NCBI GenBank assembly: GCA_964383855.1 | Contig: CAYLIP010000001.1 | Span: forward strand, 23,325-87,324 | Direction of reading: 5' to 3' | Length of the DNA stretch: 64,000 bases | Source of the DNA: CAZHAC01 sp964383855 | GTDB lineage: Bacteria > Chloroflexota > Dormibacteria > Dormibacterales > Dormibacteraceae | Part shown: piece by piece, positions 8,382 to 18,911 of the stretch | How positions within the stretch are numbered: the stretch's first letter is position 1 | Layout: each line of letters starts with the position of its first letter | Made by a program: the position numbers and the translations under genes | Notes under the pieces: model-generated | The model's input: the letters and a program-made list of their open reading frames with translations, nothing else | What the model was told of the DNA's origin: nothing | Databases searched by the model: none

Positions 8382-9230
8382 TCAGTTCCTGGGCGGCCCC
8401 TCGAGGAATGCGTCAATCAGGCGGCGCGCGATGCTGAAGCGGCCGGGCAGGGGCGGCAGCTGGTCGCCGGGGCCGAACCATCCGGCATCGACGATCTCGC
8501 CGCCGGGTTGAAGGGAGATCTCGCCTTCGCGATGGCTGGCGACGAACCCGATCATGAGCTGGCTCGGGAAGGGCCAGGGCTGACTGCCGAAGTAGCGGAC
8601 CGGGCCGACGTCGATGCCGACCTCTTCCCGGACCTCGCGCTCGACGGCCTCCTCGAGTGACTCCCCGGGCTCCACGAAGCCGGCCAGGACGCTGTAGAAC
8701 CCGCCCCGAAAGGCCCGGTTCTGAGCCAGCAGCATCCGCTTGCCGCCGGGGGCGCCCGGCCCGGCGCCGTCGCGTTCGACGAGCATGATCACGGCCGGGT
8801 TGATGCGGGGGAAGTAGACGGCGCCGCAGCCCGGGCAGCGCCGCGCACGCTCCTCCTCGAGCGGCTCGGTGGGCGACCCGCAGCGGCCGCAGAAAGCGTG
8901 GGTGCGGAACCACTCGGCGACCATGAAGGCGCGGCCGGCCACCGCATGCAGGTCGCCGTCGAGCCGGCCGAAGAGGTCGCGCAGCCCGGCCGCGGTCAGG
9001 CCGCCGGCCGGCTCCAGGCCGGAGTCGAGGGGGAGGCTGAAGCAGGCGACCCCGTCGAGGCGGCCGATGTAGATGGGGTCGGCCGCGGCCCCCATGGCGG
9101 CCAGCTCTTGGTGAGCCGGCAGCTGGTGACCCTCTCGGATGAGCAGCCGCTCCCCCAGGAAGGCGAAGACCAGGGAGTCCTCGCCCGGGCGCAGATGCAG
9201 ATCGACGCCGGGCTCGAATCGCCTGCTCAC
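8382..9230 (-). CDS. nudC: NudC, NAD(P)H pyrophosphatase / deNADding Nudix hydrolase
   Basis: Hydrolyses NADH to NMNH and AMP, and in E. coli also removes 5'-NAD caps from RNA. The 282-residue protein has a NudC N-terminal domain and a zinc ribbon FCGRCGSPTEP...CPGCGAVYFPR at about residues 112-136. A full Nudix box (GFVEPGESLEEAVEREVREEVGI is the 23-residue signature region near residues 181-203) follows. The NudC-specific SQPWPFPSQLM comes just after it, which separates NudC from other Nudix enzymes. The start is GTG at 9230, with a -10 box TAGGAT 9 nt upstream. Confidence 0.93.
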   Translation of the reverse strand: MSRRFEPGVDLHLRPGEDSLVFAFLGERLLIREGHQLPAHQELAAMGAAADPIYIGRLDGVACFSLPLDSGLEPAGGLTAAGLRDLFGRLDGDLHAVAGRAFMVAEWFRTHAFCGRCGSPTEPLEEERARRCPGCGAVYFPRINPAVIMLVERDGAGPGAPGGKRMLLAQNRAFRGGFYSVLAGFVEPGESLEEAVEREVREEVGIDVGPVRYFGSQPWPFPSQLMIGFVASHREGEISLQPGGEIVDAGWFGPGDQLPPLPGRFSIARRLIDAFLEGPPRN

Positions 9231-9239
9231 CGGCTTCTG

Positions 9240-9245
9240 ATCCTA
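9240..9245 (-). promoter_or_regulatory. -10 element of nudC, probable leaderless promoter
   Basis: TAGGAT on the minus strand lies 9 nt before the GTG start at 9230. No Shine-Dalgarno fits in the gap, consistent with leaderless translation. Confidence 0.5.
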
Positions 9246-9272
9246 AACTTGCATCCGGCGGCGCATCCACAC

Positions 9273-9362
9273 GGCTACTAGATGTAGCCTCGTGGGTACG
9301 GGCCGCGCCCTGATGCGGCCCAATTTGTAGCCCCTTCCAAGAAACCGCACACAACATCTAGT
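9273..9362 (+). repeat. Inverted repeats upstream of ftsA (possible operator)
   Basis: GGCTAC at 9273-9278 and GTAGCC at 9284-9289 form a 6-bp stem with a 5-nt loop. The 9-mer ACTAGATGT at 9277-9285 recurs as its exact reverse complement ACATCTAGT at 9354-9362, next to the -35 position of the candidate ftsA promoter. A third GTAGCC lies at 9327-9332. The 213-bp nudC-ftsA gap holds no gene. The factor that might bind is not recognisable. Confidence 0.45.
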
Positions 9363-9381
9363 CGAAACGGCGCGCACCCGC

Positions 9382-9387
9382 TATACT
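9382..9387 (+). promoter_or_regulatory. Candidate -10 element for ftsA-ftsZ
   Basis: TATACT is the best -10 match in the gap. It gives a leader of about 50 nt with AGGAG at 9425-9429 before the ftsA start. The -35 (TAGTCG at 17-nt spacing) is weak, which suggests activator dependence or repression through the adjacent inverted repeat. Confidence 0.45.
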
Positions 9388-9443
9388 GCGCCAGACCCGC
9401 CAAGTCACTCTCACCCGTCGTTCCAGGAGTCTTTGAAGCAACG

Positions 9444-10694
9444 TTGTCCCGGCGGAAGCGCGTAGCCGGTCTCGATCTCGGCACCAGCCGGGTCGGGGTC
9501 GTGATCGGCGAGGTCGACGACTACGGCCAGGTCCAGCTGCTCGGCGTCGGCGAGGTGCCGAGCGAGGGCCTGCGCAAGGGCGTGGTCGTGAACATCGACA
9601 AGACCGTCCACGCCATTCACGGCGCCATGGTGGGCGCCGAGCGAATGGCCGGCGTCCGGGTCGAGTCGGCGGTCGTCTGTTTGGGCGGTCCCCACCTGCA
9701 GTCGCAGAACAGCCGCGGCGTGGTCGCCGTCTCGCGTGGCCGCGACTTCGAGATCTCCGGCGACGACGTCGACCGGGTGATCGAGGCGGCCCGGGCGGTG
9801 GCGATCCCAAGCGACCGCCAGGTCATCCATGTGCTGCCCCGGAGCTTCACCGTCGACGGCCAGGAGGGCGTGCGGGAGGCGGTCGGGATGACCGGGCAGC
9901 GGCTCGAGGTCGAGACCAACATCATCACGGGCGCCCAGACCTCGGTCCAGAACGTCATCAAGTGCATCCACCAGGCCGGCCTCGACGTCGACGATGTGGT
10001 CGCCCAGGGCCTGGCCAGCGGCGAGGGCGTGCTCACCGACAACGAGGTCAATCTCGGCGTCTGCCTGATCGATGTGGGCGCCGAGACGACCGACGTCGTG
10101 GTCTACAGCGAGGGCGCCGTGCTCAAGCTGGCGGTCCTGCCCGTCGGTGGCAACCACGTCACCAACGACATCGCGATCGGCCTCCGCACCACCCCGCAGG
10201 ACGCAGAGACGCTGAAGCTGAACTACGGGCACACGCTGCCCGACGTGATCCCAGCCGAGGAGCGGATCGAGGTCAGGCAGGTCGGCGGCGACCGCATCCA
10301 GGCCATGCCCCGCCGGTTCCTGGCCGAGATCATCGGCCCCCGCATGCGCGAGATCTTCAACCTTGCGCGCGAGGAGGTTCGGAAGAGCGGGTACGACGGG
10401 CTGCTCCCGGCCGGAGTGGTCGTCACCGGCGGCGCCGCGCGGCTCATGGGCACCACCGACGCAGCGCAGGCCGTCTTCGACTCCGCCGTCCGGCTCGGCC
10501 TGCCGACCGGCGTTGGCGGGCTCGCCGACCGGGCCGGCGGCCCTTCCTGGGCGGCCGCCGTCGGCCTCGTCAAGTGGGGCGCCCGCCTGCAGCCGGCGGG
10601 CATGGTCGCCACCGGGACGCGCGGCGACAGACAGCCGGTGGCGCTGGGTGCCGCTTACCACCGGACCGTGAGGTGGCTACGTGACTTTTTCTAG
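9444..10694 (+). CDS. ftsA: FtsA, actin-like membrane tether of the Z-ring
   Basis: Actin-family ATPase that anchors FtsZ filaments to the membrane. The 416-residue protein has the ASKHA motifs VAGLDLGTSR (phosphate 1), CLIDVGAETTDVVVYSEG (phosphate 2, about residue 208) and GVVVTGGAARLMG (adenosine, about residue 325). An SHS2/1C region follows phosphate 1. The C-terminus VRWLRDFF is the amphipathic membrane-targeting helix typical of FtsA. The start is taken as TTG 9444, the only start codon before the conserved LDLGTSR; the AGGAG lies 14 nt upstream, rather far. It is followed directly by ftsZ. Confidence 0.94.
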   Translation: MSRRKRVAGLDLGTSRVGVVIGEVDDYGQVQLLGVGEVPSEGLRKGVVVNIDKTVHAIHGAMVGAERMAGVRVESAVVCLGGPHLQSQNSRGVVAVSRGRDFEISGDDVDRVIEAARAVAIPSDRQVIHVLPRSFTVDGQEGVREAVGMTGQRLEVETNIITGAQTSVQNVIKCIHQAGLDVDDVVAQGLASGEGVLTDNEVNLGVCLIDVGAETTDVVVYSEGAVLKLAVLPVGGNHVTNDIAIGLRTTPQDAETLKLNYGHTLPDVIPAEERIEVRQVGGDRIQAMPRRFLAEIIGPRMREIFNLAREEVRKSGYDGLLPAGVVVTGGAARLMGTTDAAQAVFDSAVRLGLPTGVGGLADRAGGPSWAAAVGLVKWGARLQPAGMVATGTRGDRQPVALGAAYHRTVRWLRDFF

Positions 10695-10758
10695 GGACGA
10701 GCAGCGACGGCAACTGGGATTCGAGGGGCTCCCGAACGAAAACGGCTTGGAGGTCGAT

Positions 10759-11868
10759 ATGAAGGACCAGCGGCAGGACGGCAAGGCGAGGATCAAGGTG
10801 ATCGGGGCCGGCGGTGGCGGCGGCAATGCGGTCAACCGCATGATCTCGGCGTCCCTCAAGGGCGTGGAGTTCATCGCAGTCAACACCGACATGCAGGCGC
10901 TCGAGAACTGCAGTGCCGACATCAAGGTCAACATCGGCCGCAAGGTGACCCGGGGCCTCGGCTGCGGCGCCGACTGGACCAAGGGCCGCGACGCCGCCGA
11001 GGAGTCCAAGGCCGAGCTCGCCGAGCTGGTCAAGGACTGCGACATGATCTTCCTCACCGCCGGCATGGGTGGCGGCACCGGCACCGGGTCGGCGCCGGTC
11101 GTGGCCGAGCTCGCCAGGCAGACCGGGGCGCTCACCATCGCCGTCGTCACCCGGCCCTTCCGCTGGGAGGGCAAGATCCGCAACGAGACCGCCGAGGAGG
11201 GGATCAAGAACCTGCGCGAGAAGGTCGACGCGCTGATCGTGATCCCCAACGACCGCCTGACCCAGATGGTCGACCGCAAGACCACCCTCGAGGAGGCCTT
11301 CCGGATCGCCGACGACGTGCTCCGGCAGGGCGTCCAGGGTATCGCCGACCTGATCGTCAGCCCGGGCACCATCAACCTCGACTTCGCCGACGTCAAGGCC
11401 GTGATGTCGCAGGCCGGCGAGGCGCTCATGGGCATCGGCTTCGGCTCCGGCGACAACCGGGCCGAGGACGCGGCCAAGCAGGCGGTGTCCAGCCCGCTGC
11501 TCGAGACCTCGATCGATGGCGCGCAGGGCATCCTCTTCAACATCACCGCCGGCCGGGACATCACCCTCCACGAATGCGAGAAGGCGGCCGAGATCGTGAA
11601 GGCGTCGGCCGACCCGGCGGCCAACATCATCTTCGGCGTCGTCCACGACGAGCGGATGCAGGGAGAGGTCAAGATCACGGTGATCGCGACCGGCTTCGGC
11701 AGGCGCCAGCCGCGGGTCGAGCAGGCGCAGCCGGCGGCGACCACCGCCACCGTGGTGCCGGACTTCGCCACCCGCGTCGGAGTCGGCGCACCGGTCGAGC
11801 CCAGGCCGACTTTCGGAAATGAGGAGGAGGACCTCAACATCCCCGCCTTCCTCAGGAACCGGCAGTAG
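10759..11868 (+). CDS. ftsZ: FtsZ, tubulin-like division GTPase
   Basis: Forms the cytokinetic ring. The 369-residue protein starts at ATG 10759, chosen because GGAGG at 10749-10753 precedes it by 5 nt; an in-frame GTG at 10681 inside ftsA would add 26 residues. Tubulin/FtsZ motifs are KVIGAGGGGGNAVNRM, the GTP-binding GMGGGTGTGSAP, and NDRLTQM and DDVLRQGVQGIADLI of the T7 region. The C-terminal linker is short. The protein ends in NIPAFLRNRQ, matching the conserved C-terminal peptide that binds FtsA and other partners; with SepF absent nearby, FtsA is the likely tether. Confidence 0.97.
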   Translation: MKDQRQDGKARIKVIGAGGGGGNAVNRMISASLKGVEFIAVNTDMQALENCSADIKVNIGRKVTRGLGCGADWTKGRDAAEESKAELAELVKDCDMIFLTAGMGGGTGTGSAPVVAELARQTGALTIAVVTRPFRWEGKIRNETAEEGIKNLREKVDALIVIPNDRLTQMVDRKTTLEEAFRIADDVLRQGVQGIADLIVSPGTINLDFADVKAVMSQAGEALMGIGFGSGDNRAEDAAKQAVSSPLLETSIDGAQGILFNITAGRDITLHECEKAAEIVKASADPAANIIFGVVHDERMQGEVKITVIATGFGRRQPRVEQAQPAATTATVVPDFATRVGVGAPVEPRPTFGNEEEDLNIPAFLRNRQ

Positions 11869-11898
11869 CGGCGACCGCATAAGGAAGGGAGTTGAAGC

Positions 11899-11921
11899 GG
11901 GCGGCGGAGCCACCGCCGCCC
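11899..11921 (+). terminator. GC-rich hairpin after ftsZ
   Basis: A perfect 9-bp stem (GGGCGGCGG / CCGCCGCCC, 5-nt loop) sits between ftsZ and nrdR. It has no U-tract, so it may act as an RNA stabiliser or processing site rather than a strong intrinsic terminator. Confidence 0.45.
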
Positions 11922-11934
11922 GTCCAGAGTTCAG

Positions 11935-12405
11935 ATGAGATGTCCCTACTGCGGCCACCACGATCTGAAGGTGGTCGATTCGCGCGATTCCGAGGTCGGG
12001 GAGGCCATCCGGCGGCGCCGTGAGTGCCTCGGCTGCGGGCAGCGGTTCACCACCTACGAGCGGATCGAGGCGGTGCCCTTCTACGTCATCAAGAAGGATG
12101 GGCGGCGCGAGGACTTCGATCCGCAGAAGCTCTTCGGGGGCCTGAAGAAGGCGACCGAGAAGCGCGACATCTCCCAGGAGAAGCTGCGCGGCATCGTGGA
12201 GGAGATCGAGGCCGACCTCCGGCGCAGCGGCCGGGTCGAGATTCCCAGCGGGGAGATCGGCGAGATGGTGATGGAGCGACTCAAGGAGCTGGACGACATC
12301 GCGTACATCCGGTACGCCTCGGTCTACCGGGAGTTCATGGACCTGCAGCAGGTGAAGCGGGAGATCGAGCAGGTGCTCTCGACGAGGCCGGCGGCCCGCA
12401 GGTAG
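11935..12405 (+). CDS. nrdR: NrdR, ribonucleotide reductase repressor
   Basis: ATP/dATP-sensing repressor of nrd operons. The 156-residue protein has the N-terminal zinc ribbon MRCPYCGHHDLKVVDSR...RRECLGCGQRFTTYER (two CxxC pairs) and then an ATP-cone domain from about residue 46 (VIKKDGRREDFDPQKLFGGL). Length and motif order match the family exactly. The start is ATG 11935 after the ftsZ-distal hairpin. No nrd structural genes of the classical type are adjacent, so it probably acts in trans. Confidence 0.96.
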   Translation: MRCPYCGHHDLKVVDSRDSEVGEAIRRRRECLGCGQRFTTYERIEAVPFYVIKKDGRREDFDPQKLFGGLKKATEKRDISQEKLRGIVEEIEADLRRSGRVEIPSGEIGEMVMERLKELDDIAYIRYASVYREFMDLQQVKREIEQVLSTRPAARR

Positions 12406-12416
12406 CGCGGAAACGC

Positions 12417-12435
12417 CACCTCACCACCAGGTGGG
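12417..12435 (+). repeat. Inverted repeat after nrdR
   Basis: CCACCT and AGGTGG form a short hairpin with a 7-nt loop just downstream of the nrdR stop. It may mark the 3' end of the transcript. No U-tract follows. Confidence 0.3.
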
Positions 12436-12503
12436 GAGAAGGCTTGGCCCGGGCGCGGGCTTGGGTCGGGCGGCCGGGTGGGAGGAGGCCAGCCCCTGCG
12501 GGC

Positions 12504-12509
12504 TAACCT
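12504..12509 (+). promoter_or_regulatory. -10 element, probable leaderless promoter (RraB-like gene)
   Basis: TAACCT ends 6 nt before the ATG at 12516, leaving no room for a Shine-Dalgarno. This implies that the following genes have their own promoter, separate from nrdR. Confidence 0.5.
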
Positions 12510-12515
12510 GTCGGC

Positions 12516-12899
12516 ATGGACTGGCAGGGCATGTTCGTTCCCCGGATCCTGACGCGCCGGGGCAAGCCGCCCGCCAGCCTCAATCCCCCGGCTGAGGCGG
12601 ATCTGGAGAAGCTGCGCGCCCTGCGCGAGGGCGGCTCGAAGATGGACCTGCCCCACCCTCTGCGCTGCTTCCTCGACTTCCCCGGCGAGGCCGAGGCACG
12701 GTCGGCGATGGAGAGATTGGAGAAGGAGGCGATGCAGTCCCAGCTGAGAGCCGAGCCCGGCGGCCGCTGGACGGTCACCGTGGTCGAGCGCATCGTCCCC
12801 TCGCCCGGCGCCGTGACCCGCCTGCGCGAGACCCTGACCGAGGCCGCCGAATCGGTGGGAGGGCGGTTCCGCGACTGGACGGCACCCCTCGTCTACTAG
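12516..12899 (+). CDS. RraB-like protein (regulator of RNase E inhibitor family)
   Basis: 127-residue cytoplasmic protein resembling the RraB domain (RNase E inhibitory protein in E. coli). The visible pattern is a DFPGEAEARSAMERLEKEA segment, a beta-rich WTVTVVERIVP stretch and the terminal VGGRFRDWTAPLV, which fits the family's gG-x-yDGW ending. It has a predicted leaderless start and lies 7 bp upstream of the proposed pgeF start. The RNase E target is inference. It could instead be an uncharacterised ferredoxin-fold protein. Confidence 0.6.
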   Translation: MDWQGMFVPRILTRRGKPPASLNPPAEADLEKLRALREGGSKMDLPHPLRCFLDFPGEAEARSAMERLEKEAMQSQLRAEPGGRWTVTVVERIVPSPGAVTRLRETLTEAAESVGGRFRDWTAPLVY

Positions 12900-12906
12900 G
12901 CCTGTC

Positions 12907-13596
12907 CTGACCATCCCGGCGCTCGAGCGGAGCGGCCTCGTCCACGGCTTCTCCACCCGCGCCCTGGGCCAGATGCGCAGGCAGCAGCAGCCCCTCACCC
13001 CCGAGCGCCGTGCCTTTGCGCGGGCCCTGGGCCTCGATCCGGGGCGCATCAGCTTTGTGGGGGCCGTGCACGGCAGCCGAGTGGCGAGGATCGACCAGCC
13101 GGCGGTCGTGGCCGAGGGCTGCGATGCGCTGATCACCGCCGAGAGCGATCTACCGCTCTTCGCAACCTTCGCCGACTGCTATCCGATCGTCCTCTTCGAC
13201 CCCGTGCGCGGGGCGGCGGGGCTGGCCCACGCCGGGTGGCGGGGCACCAAGGCCGGCGTCGCCGCCCACGCCGTGGAGGCCCTGGCCGCGGAATACGGAT
13301 GCCGCCCGGGCGAACTGGTGGCGGGCATCGGGCCCGGCGTCTGCGGCAACTGCTACGAGGTCGGGCCCGAGGTGGCCGGCCAGTTCCCGGACGAGGTGGT
13401 CCGTCCCAATGGCGAGGGCAGGTACCTGCTGGACCTCGCCGGCGCCAACCGCCGCCAGCTGCTGGCGGCCGGCGTGCGAGGTGAAAGCATCCACGACCTC
13501 GGGATCTGCACCATGGAGGATCGCGAGCTGCCGTCACACCGGCGGGACGGTGACGGCGCGCGCTTCGCATGCATAGTCTGCCTGCGGCGGAGCTGA
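12907..13596 (+). CDS. pgeF: PgeF (YfiH/laccase-domain) peptidoglycan-editing multicopper-type protein, apparent CTG start
   Basis: Member of the YfiH/YlmD family; E. coli PgeF removes L-Ser misincorporated in muropeptide precursors, and relatives are purine nucleoside phosphorylases. The zinc/copper-type ligands are visible in GAVHGSRVARI (His), FADCYPIVLFD (Cys) and LAHAGWRGT (His). The conserved N-terminus IPALERSGLVHGFSTRALG is encoded upstream of the first ATG (12973). Between the last in-frame stop (12835-12837) and 12973 there is no ATG, GTG or TTG. The plausible initiator is CTG 12907, with AGG at 12898-12900. This gives 229 residues, normal for the family; starting at 12973 would truncate it to 207. 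Confidence 0.85.
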   Translation: MTIPALERSGLVHGFSTRALGQMRRQQQPLTPERRAFARALGLDPGRISFVGAVHGSRVARIDQPAVVAEGCDALITAESDLPLFATFADCYPIVLFDPVRGAAGLAHAGWRGTKAGVAAHAVEALAAEYGCRPGELVAGIGPGVCGNCYEVGPEVAGQFPDEVVRPNGEGRYLLDLAGANRRQLLAAGVRGESIHDLGICTMEDRELPSHRRDGDGARFACIVCLRRS

Positions 13597-14237
13597 TCGC
13601 CGAGCGGCTGTCCGAGGTCCGCCGCCGGGTCGAGCAGGCGGGTGGCGACCTCGGATCGGTCCGCATACTGGCGGCGACCAAGGGCCGCTCGATCGAGGAG
13701 TGCTCGGCGGCTCTGCGGGCGGGCGTCGATGCCCTGGGCGAGAACCGCGTCCAGGAGGCGCTCGGCAAGATGGACGCGCTGCCGGCGGCGGAGTGGCACC
13801 TGATCGGCCACCTGCAGACCAACAAGGTTCGCCAGGCGGTTCACCGGTTCGCCCTCATCGAAACCGTCGACTCCCTGCGCCTGGCGCAGGCGCTGGCGGC
13901 GCGCGACCATCGGCCGCAGGCCGTGCTGCTCGAGGTCAACGCCTCGCGCGAGCCCCAGAAGCACGGGTTCGCGCCGGAGAGCGCGGTCGCCGCCTGCCTC
14001 GAGGTCGCCTCGCTGCTCGAGCTGCGGGGCGTGATGGGCATGGCGGCCGCGGAAGGCGATCCCAGGCCGGCCTTCGCAACACTGCGACGGGTGCGCGACG
14101 AGGCGGAGCAGCGGCTGGGCCGGACCCTGCCCATCCTCTCGATGGGGATGAGCGGCGACTACGAGGCGGCGGTCAGAGAGGGCGCCACCCTGCTTCGGTT
14201 GGGCAGGGTCCTCTTTGGGTACCCTCGCAGCGGATGA
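13569..14237 (+). CDS. yggS: YggS/PROSC, pyridoxal-phosphate homeostasis protein
   Basis: PLP-binding alanine-racemase-fold protein that buffers PLP and has no known catalytic activity. The 222-residue sequence has ILAATKGRS with the PLP Lys (residue 38), GENRVQEALGK, WHLIGHLQTNK and the C-terminal phosphate-binding LSMGMSGDYEAAVREGAT. The ATG at 13569 overlaps pgeF by 28 bp; the yggT start overlaps its stop as ATGA. The pgeF-yggS-yggT order is a widespread neighbour set of ftsZ. Confidence 0.95.
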   Translation: MHSLPAAELIAERLSEVRRRVEQAGGDLGSVRILAATKGRSIEECSAALRAGVDALGENRVQEALGKMDALPAAEWHLIGHLQTNKVRQAVHRFALIETVDSLRLAQALAARDHRPQAVLLEVNASREPQKHGFAPESAVAACLEVASLLELRGVMGMAAAEGDPRPAFATLRRVRDEAEQRLGRTLPILSMGMSGDYEAAVREGATLLRLGRVLFGYPRSG

Positions 14238-14485
14238 TCAGCGTCATCGGCCTTCTCACCATCCTCTGCTATGCGTTCTTCATCGCCATCTTCATCAGGA
14301 TCGCGTTCTCCTGGATCGGACCGGACATGCGCAACCCGCTGTTCCGGATCACCTACCAGATCACGGAGCCGGTCTTGGCGCCCGTGCGCAACCTGCTGCC
14401 GCCCACGGCCGGCATCGACCTCTCGCCGATGATCGTGACCTTCGTCCTCTTCATGATCCTGAACCTGCTCTCCAGGGTCGGGTAG
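14234..14485 (+). CDS. yggT: YggT-family membrane protein
   Basis: 83-residue membrane protein with two hydrophobic segments (about residues 3-24 and 62-82) and the family centre RIAFSWIGPDMRNPLFRITYQITEPVLAPVR. YggT proteins are linked to division and osmotic or chloroplast nucleoid functions; the mechanism is unknown. It starts at ATG 14234 in an ATGA overlap with yggS. In Gram-positive relatives sepF lies between yggS and yggT; here there is no space for it. Confidence 0.9.
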   Translation: MISVIGLLTILCYAFFIAIFIRIAFSWIGPDMRNPLFRITYQITEPVLAPVRNLLPPTAGIDLSPMIVTFVLFMILNLLSRVG

Positions 14486-14491
14486 TAAACT
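14486..14491 (+). promoter_or_regulatory. Candidate -10 element for the ileS T-box transcript
   Basis: TAAACT begins directly after the yggT stop codon. A start about 7 nt downstream (14498) would coincide with the base of T-box stem I at 14500. No good -35 is seen at 16-18 nt, so read-through from yggT is equally possible. Confidence 0.35.
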
Positions 14492-14499
14492 CGACCGGA

Positions 14500-14710
14500 C
14501 CTGGCGACGACGGAGACGGGTAGGCCCGTCCAGCTGCCCCACAGAGAGCCTCTCCACGGCTGAGAGAGAGGTGGAGCAGGCGGAGACCGAGATCACTCCC
14601 GAGCCAGGACCTCAAGAGAGCTCGGTGTTGGGCGACCAAAGCCGGGAACCTGGGTGGTACCGCGGGTCGCGATGGCTCGTCCCAGAGATCACTTTGACGA
14701 GGACGGGTTC
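14500..14710 (+). promoter_or_regulatory. T-box riboswitch, isoleucine, translational type
   Basis: tRNA-sensing leader of ileS. The stem I base is CCTGGC 14500-14505 with GCCAGG 14603-14608; within it are an AGAGAG-type bulge, a GGCTGAGAGA segment and a specifier loop GAGATCAC with the Ile codon ATC at 14592-14594. The T-box bulge TGGTACC lies at 14655-14661, flanked by CTGGG 14650-14654 and CCCAG 14681-14685 plus GCG/CGT, forming the antisequestrator. The alternative hairpin pairs CTCGTC 14676-14681 with GACGAG 14696-14701 and would cover the GAGG Shine-Dalgarno (14699-14702) of ileS. The two structures share bases 14678-14681, so they exclude each other. No U-tract terminator is present. 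Uncharged tRNA-Ile should therefore open the ribosome site. Confidence 0.9.
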
Positions 14711-17565
<2,855 letters not shown>

Positions 17566-17569
<4 letters not shown>

Positions 17570-18033
17570 GCCGGGAAGCGTCCGGCCGGGCCCTCTTCGC
17601 GCTCACCGCGGTGGTCGTGTTCATCGCCGACCGCCTCACCAAGGGCCTGGTCAGCGCCAACATCGAGCTCGGGCACGAGGTGAGCGCGATCCCGGGCCTG
17701 GTCTGGATCGCCAACACCCGCAACTCGGGGGCGGCCTTCGGCGTGGGGCGCTCGGGCAGCCTCTTCTTCCTGCTGGCCTCGATCGTGGTCGCCGCCGCCA
17801 TCCTCTGGTACGTGGCCAGCAACCGGCTCGGGCCCTGGCTGCTGGCAGTGCTCGGCCTGATCTTGGGCGGAACCGTGGGCAACGGCTACGACCGGCTGGT
17901 GCACGGCGGCGAGGTGACCGACTTCATAGCGCTGCACTGGTTCCCGATCTTCAACGTGGCCGACTCCTGCATCTCGGTCGGGGTCGTCCTTCTCCTCCTG
18001 GGGTCCCTGCTGCGGCAGCGCAGCGCCGGCTGA
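17566..18033 (+). CDS. lspA: LspA, signal peptidase II
   Basis: Membrane aspartic protease cleaving prolipoprotein signal peptides. The 155-residue protein has four hydrophobic segments and the signatures NTRNSGAAFG, GGTVGNGYDRL with catalytic Asp, and FNVADSCI with the second catalytic Asp. The start is TTG 17566 in a TTGA overlap with the ileS stop. Several lipoproteins in this window (7228, 20727, 56453) are expected substrates. Confidence 0.95.
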
Positions 18034-18911
18034 GGGCGGCGGCGCCCGCGCGCCGGCTCGACAGCTTTCTCGCCGCCGCCGACCCCGACCTGTCGCGGAG
18101 CCTGGCAGCCCGGCTGCTGCGGGAGGGGCGGGTGCTCGTCAACGGCCGGAACGCCAGGCCCTCGGACCACGTCGCGCCCGGCGACGAGGTCGTGTACGAG
18201 GTGCCCGAGGCGGAGGAGGCCGCACCCCAGGCTGAGACGATCCCGCTGCGGCTGATCTACTCCGACCCCGACCTGGTCGTGGTCGACAAGCCGGCCGGAA
18301 TGGTCGTTCATCCGGGGCCCGGCCACGCCAGCGCCACGCTGGTCCACGCCCTGCTCGGTCTCGGAGGCACGTGGTCGACGGCGGGCGGGGAGGCCCGCCC
18401 GGGCATCGTCCACCGGCTCGACGCCGGCACCAGCGGCCTGATCCTGGCCGCGCGCACCGATCCCGCCCACCGGGCGCTCGCCGCTCAACTCGCCGACCGC
18501 TCGCTATCGCGGAGCTACCTGGCGATCGTCCTCGGCCGCGTCCGGGAGGACCGGGGGGTGCTGGAGGGGCCGATCGGCCGCGACCCCGGGCACCGCCAGC
18601 GCATGGCCGTGGTCGAGGGCGGGCGTCCGGCGCGGACCCGCTACCGGGTGCTCGAGCGCAAGCCCGGCCACACGCTGGTCGAGGCCGAGCTCGAAACCGG
18701 CCGGACCCACCAGGTCCGCGTCCACTTCGCCGCCTTCGGCCATCCGCTCGCCGGCGACCGCCTCTACGGCGGCACCCGGGCCGCCGCCACCGCCGCCCGT
18801 CCTATGCTTCACGCCTACCGTTTGCGTTTGAGGCACCCCACGACGAACGAGCTCATGACCTTCGAAACGCCGCCGCCCGAGGACTTCACCGCACGCTGGA
18901 CCAGCCTTTGA
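18030..18911 (+). CDS. rluD: RluD-family 23S rRNA pseudouridine synthase, apparent CTG start
   Basis: Converts uridines of the large-subunit rRNA to pseudouridine. The S4 RNA-binding domain starts RLDSFLAAADPDLSRSLAAR and runs to about residue 60. The synthase core has VVDKPAGMVVHPG and the catalytic Asp in PGIVHRLDAGTSGL, then LETGRTHQVRVH. The S4 domain starts within nine codons of the lspA stop. In this frame no ATG, GTG or TTG occurs between 17940 and that point, so CTG 18030, overlapping the lspA stop as CTGA, is the likely initiator (293 residues). A later GTG would delete half of S4. gmk overlaps its end as TTGA. Confidence 0.87.
   Translation: MRAAAPARRLDSFLAAADPDLSRSLAARLLREGRVLVNGRNARPSDHVAPGDEVVYEVPEAEEAAPQAETIPLRLIYSDPDLVVVDKPAGMVVHPGPGHASATLVHALLGLGGTWSTAGGEARPGIVHRLDAGTSGLILAARTDPAHRALAAQLADRSLSRSYLAIVLGRVREDRGVLEGPIGRDPGHRQRMAVVEGGRPARTRYRVLERKPGHTLVEAELETGRTHQVRVHFAAFGHPLAGDRLYGGTRAAATAARPMLHAYRLRLRHPTTNELMTFETPPPEDFTARWTSL

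Noticed and set aside
9251..9270. DnaA box upstream of ftsA (GCATCCACA)
   Set aside because: Two mismatches to TTATCCACA and no cluster of further boxes.
10681..10758. GTG 10681 as the ftsZ start
   Set aside because: It overlaps ftsA and lacks a ribosome site, whereas ATG 10759 follows GGAGG by 5 nt and directly precedes the conserved GTPase domain.
14672..14710. ATG 14672 as the ileS start
   Set aside because: It lies in the loop of the T-box antisequestrator and has no ribosome site; ATG 14711 has GAGG, which the T-box sequesters.
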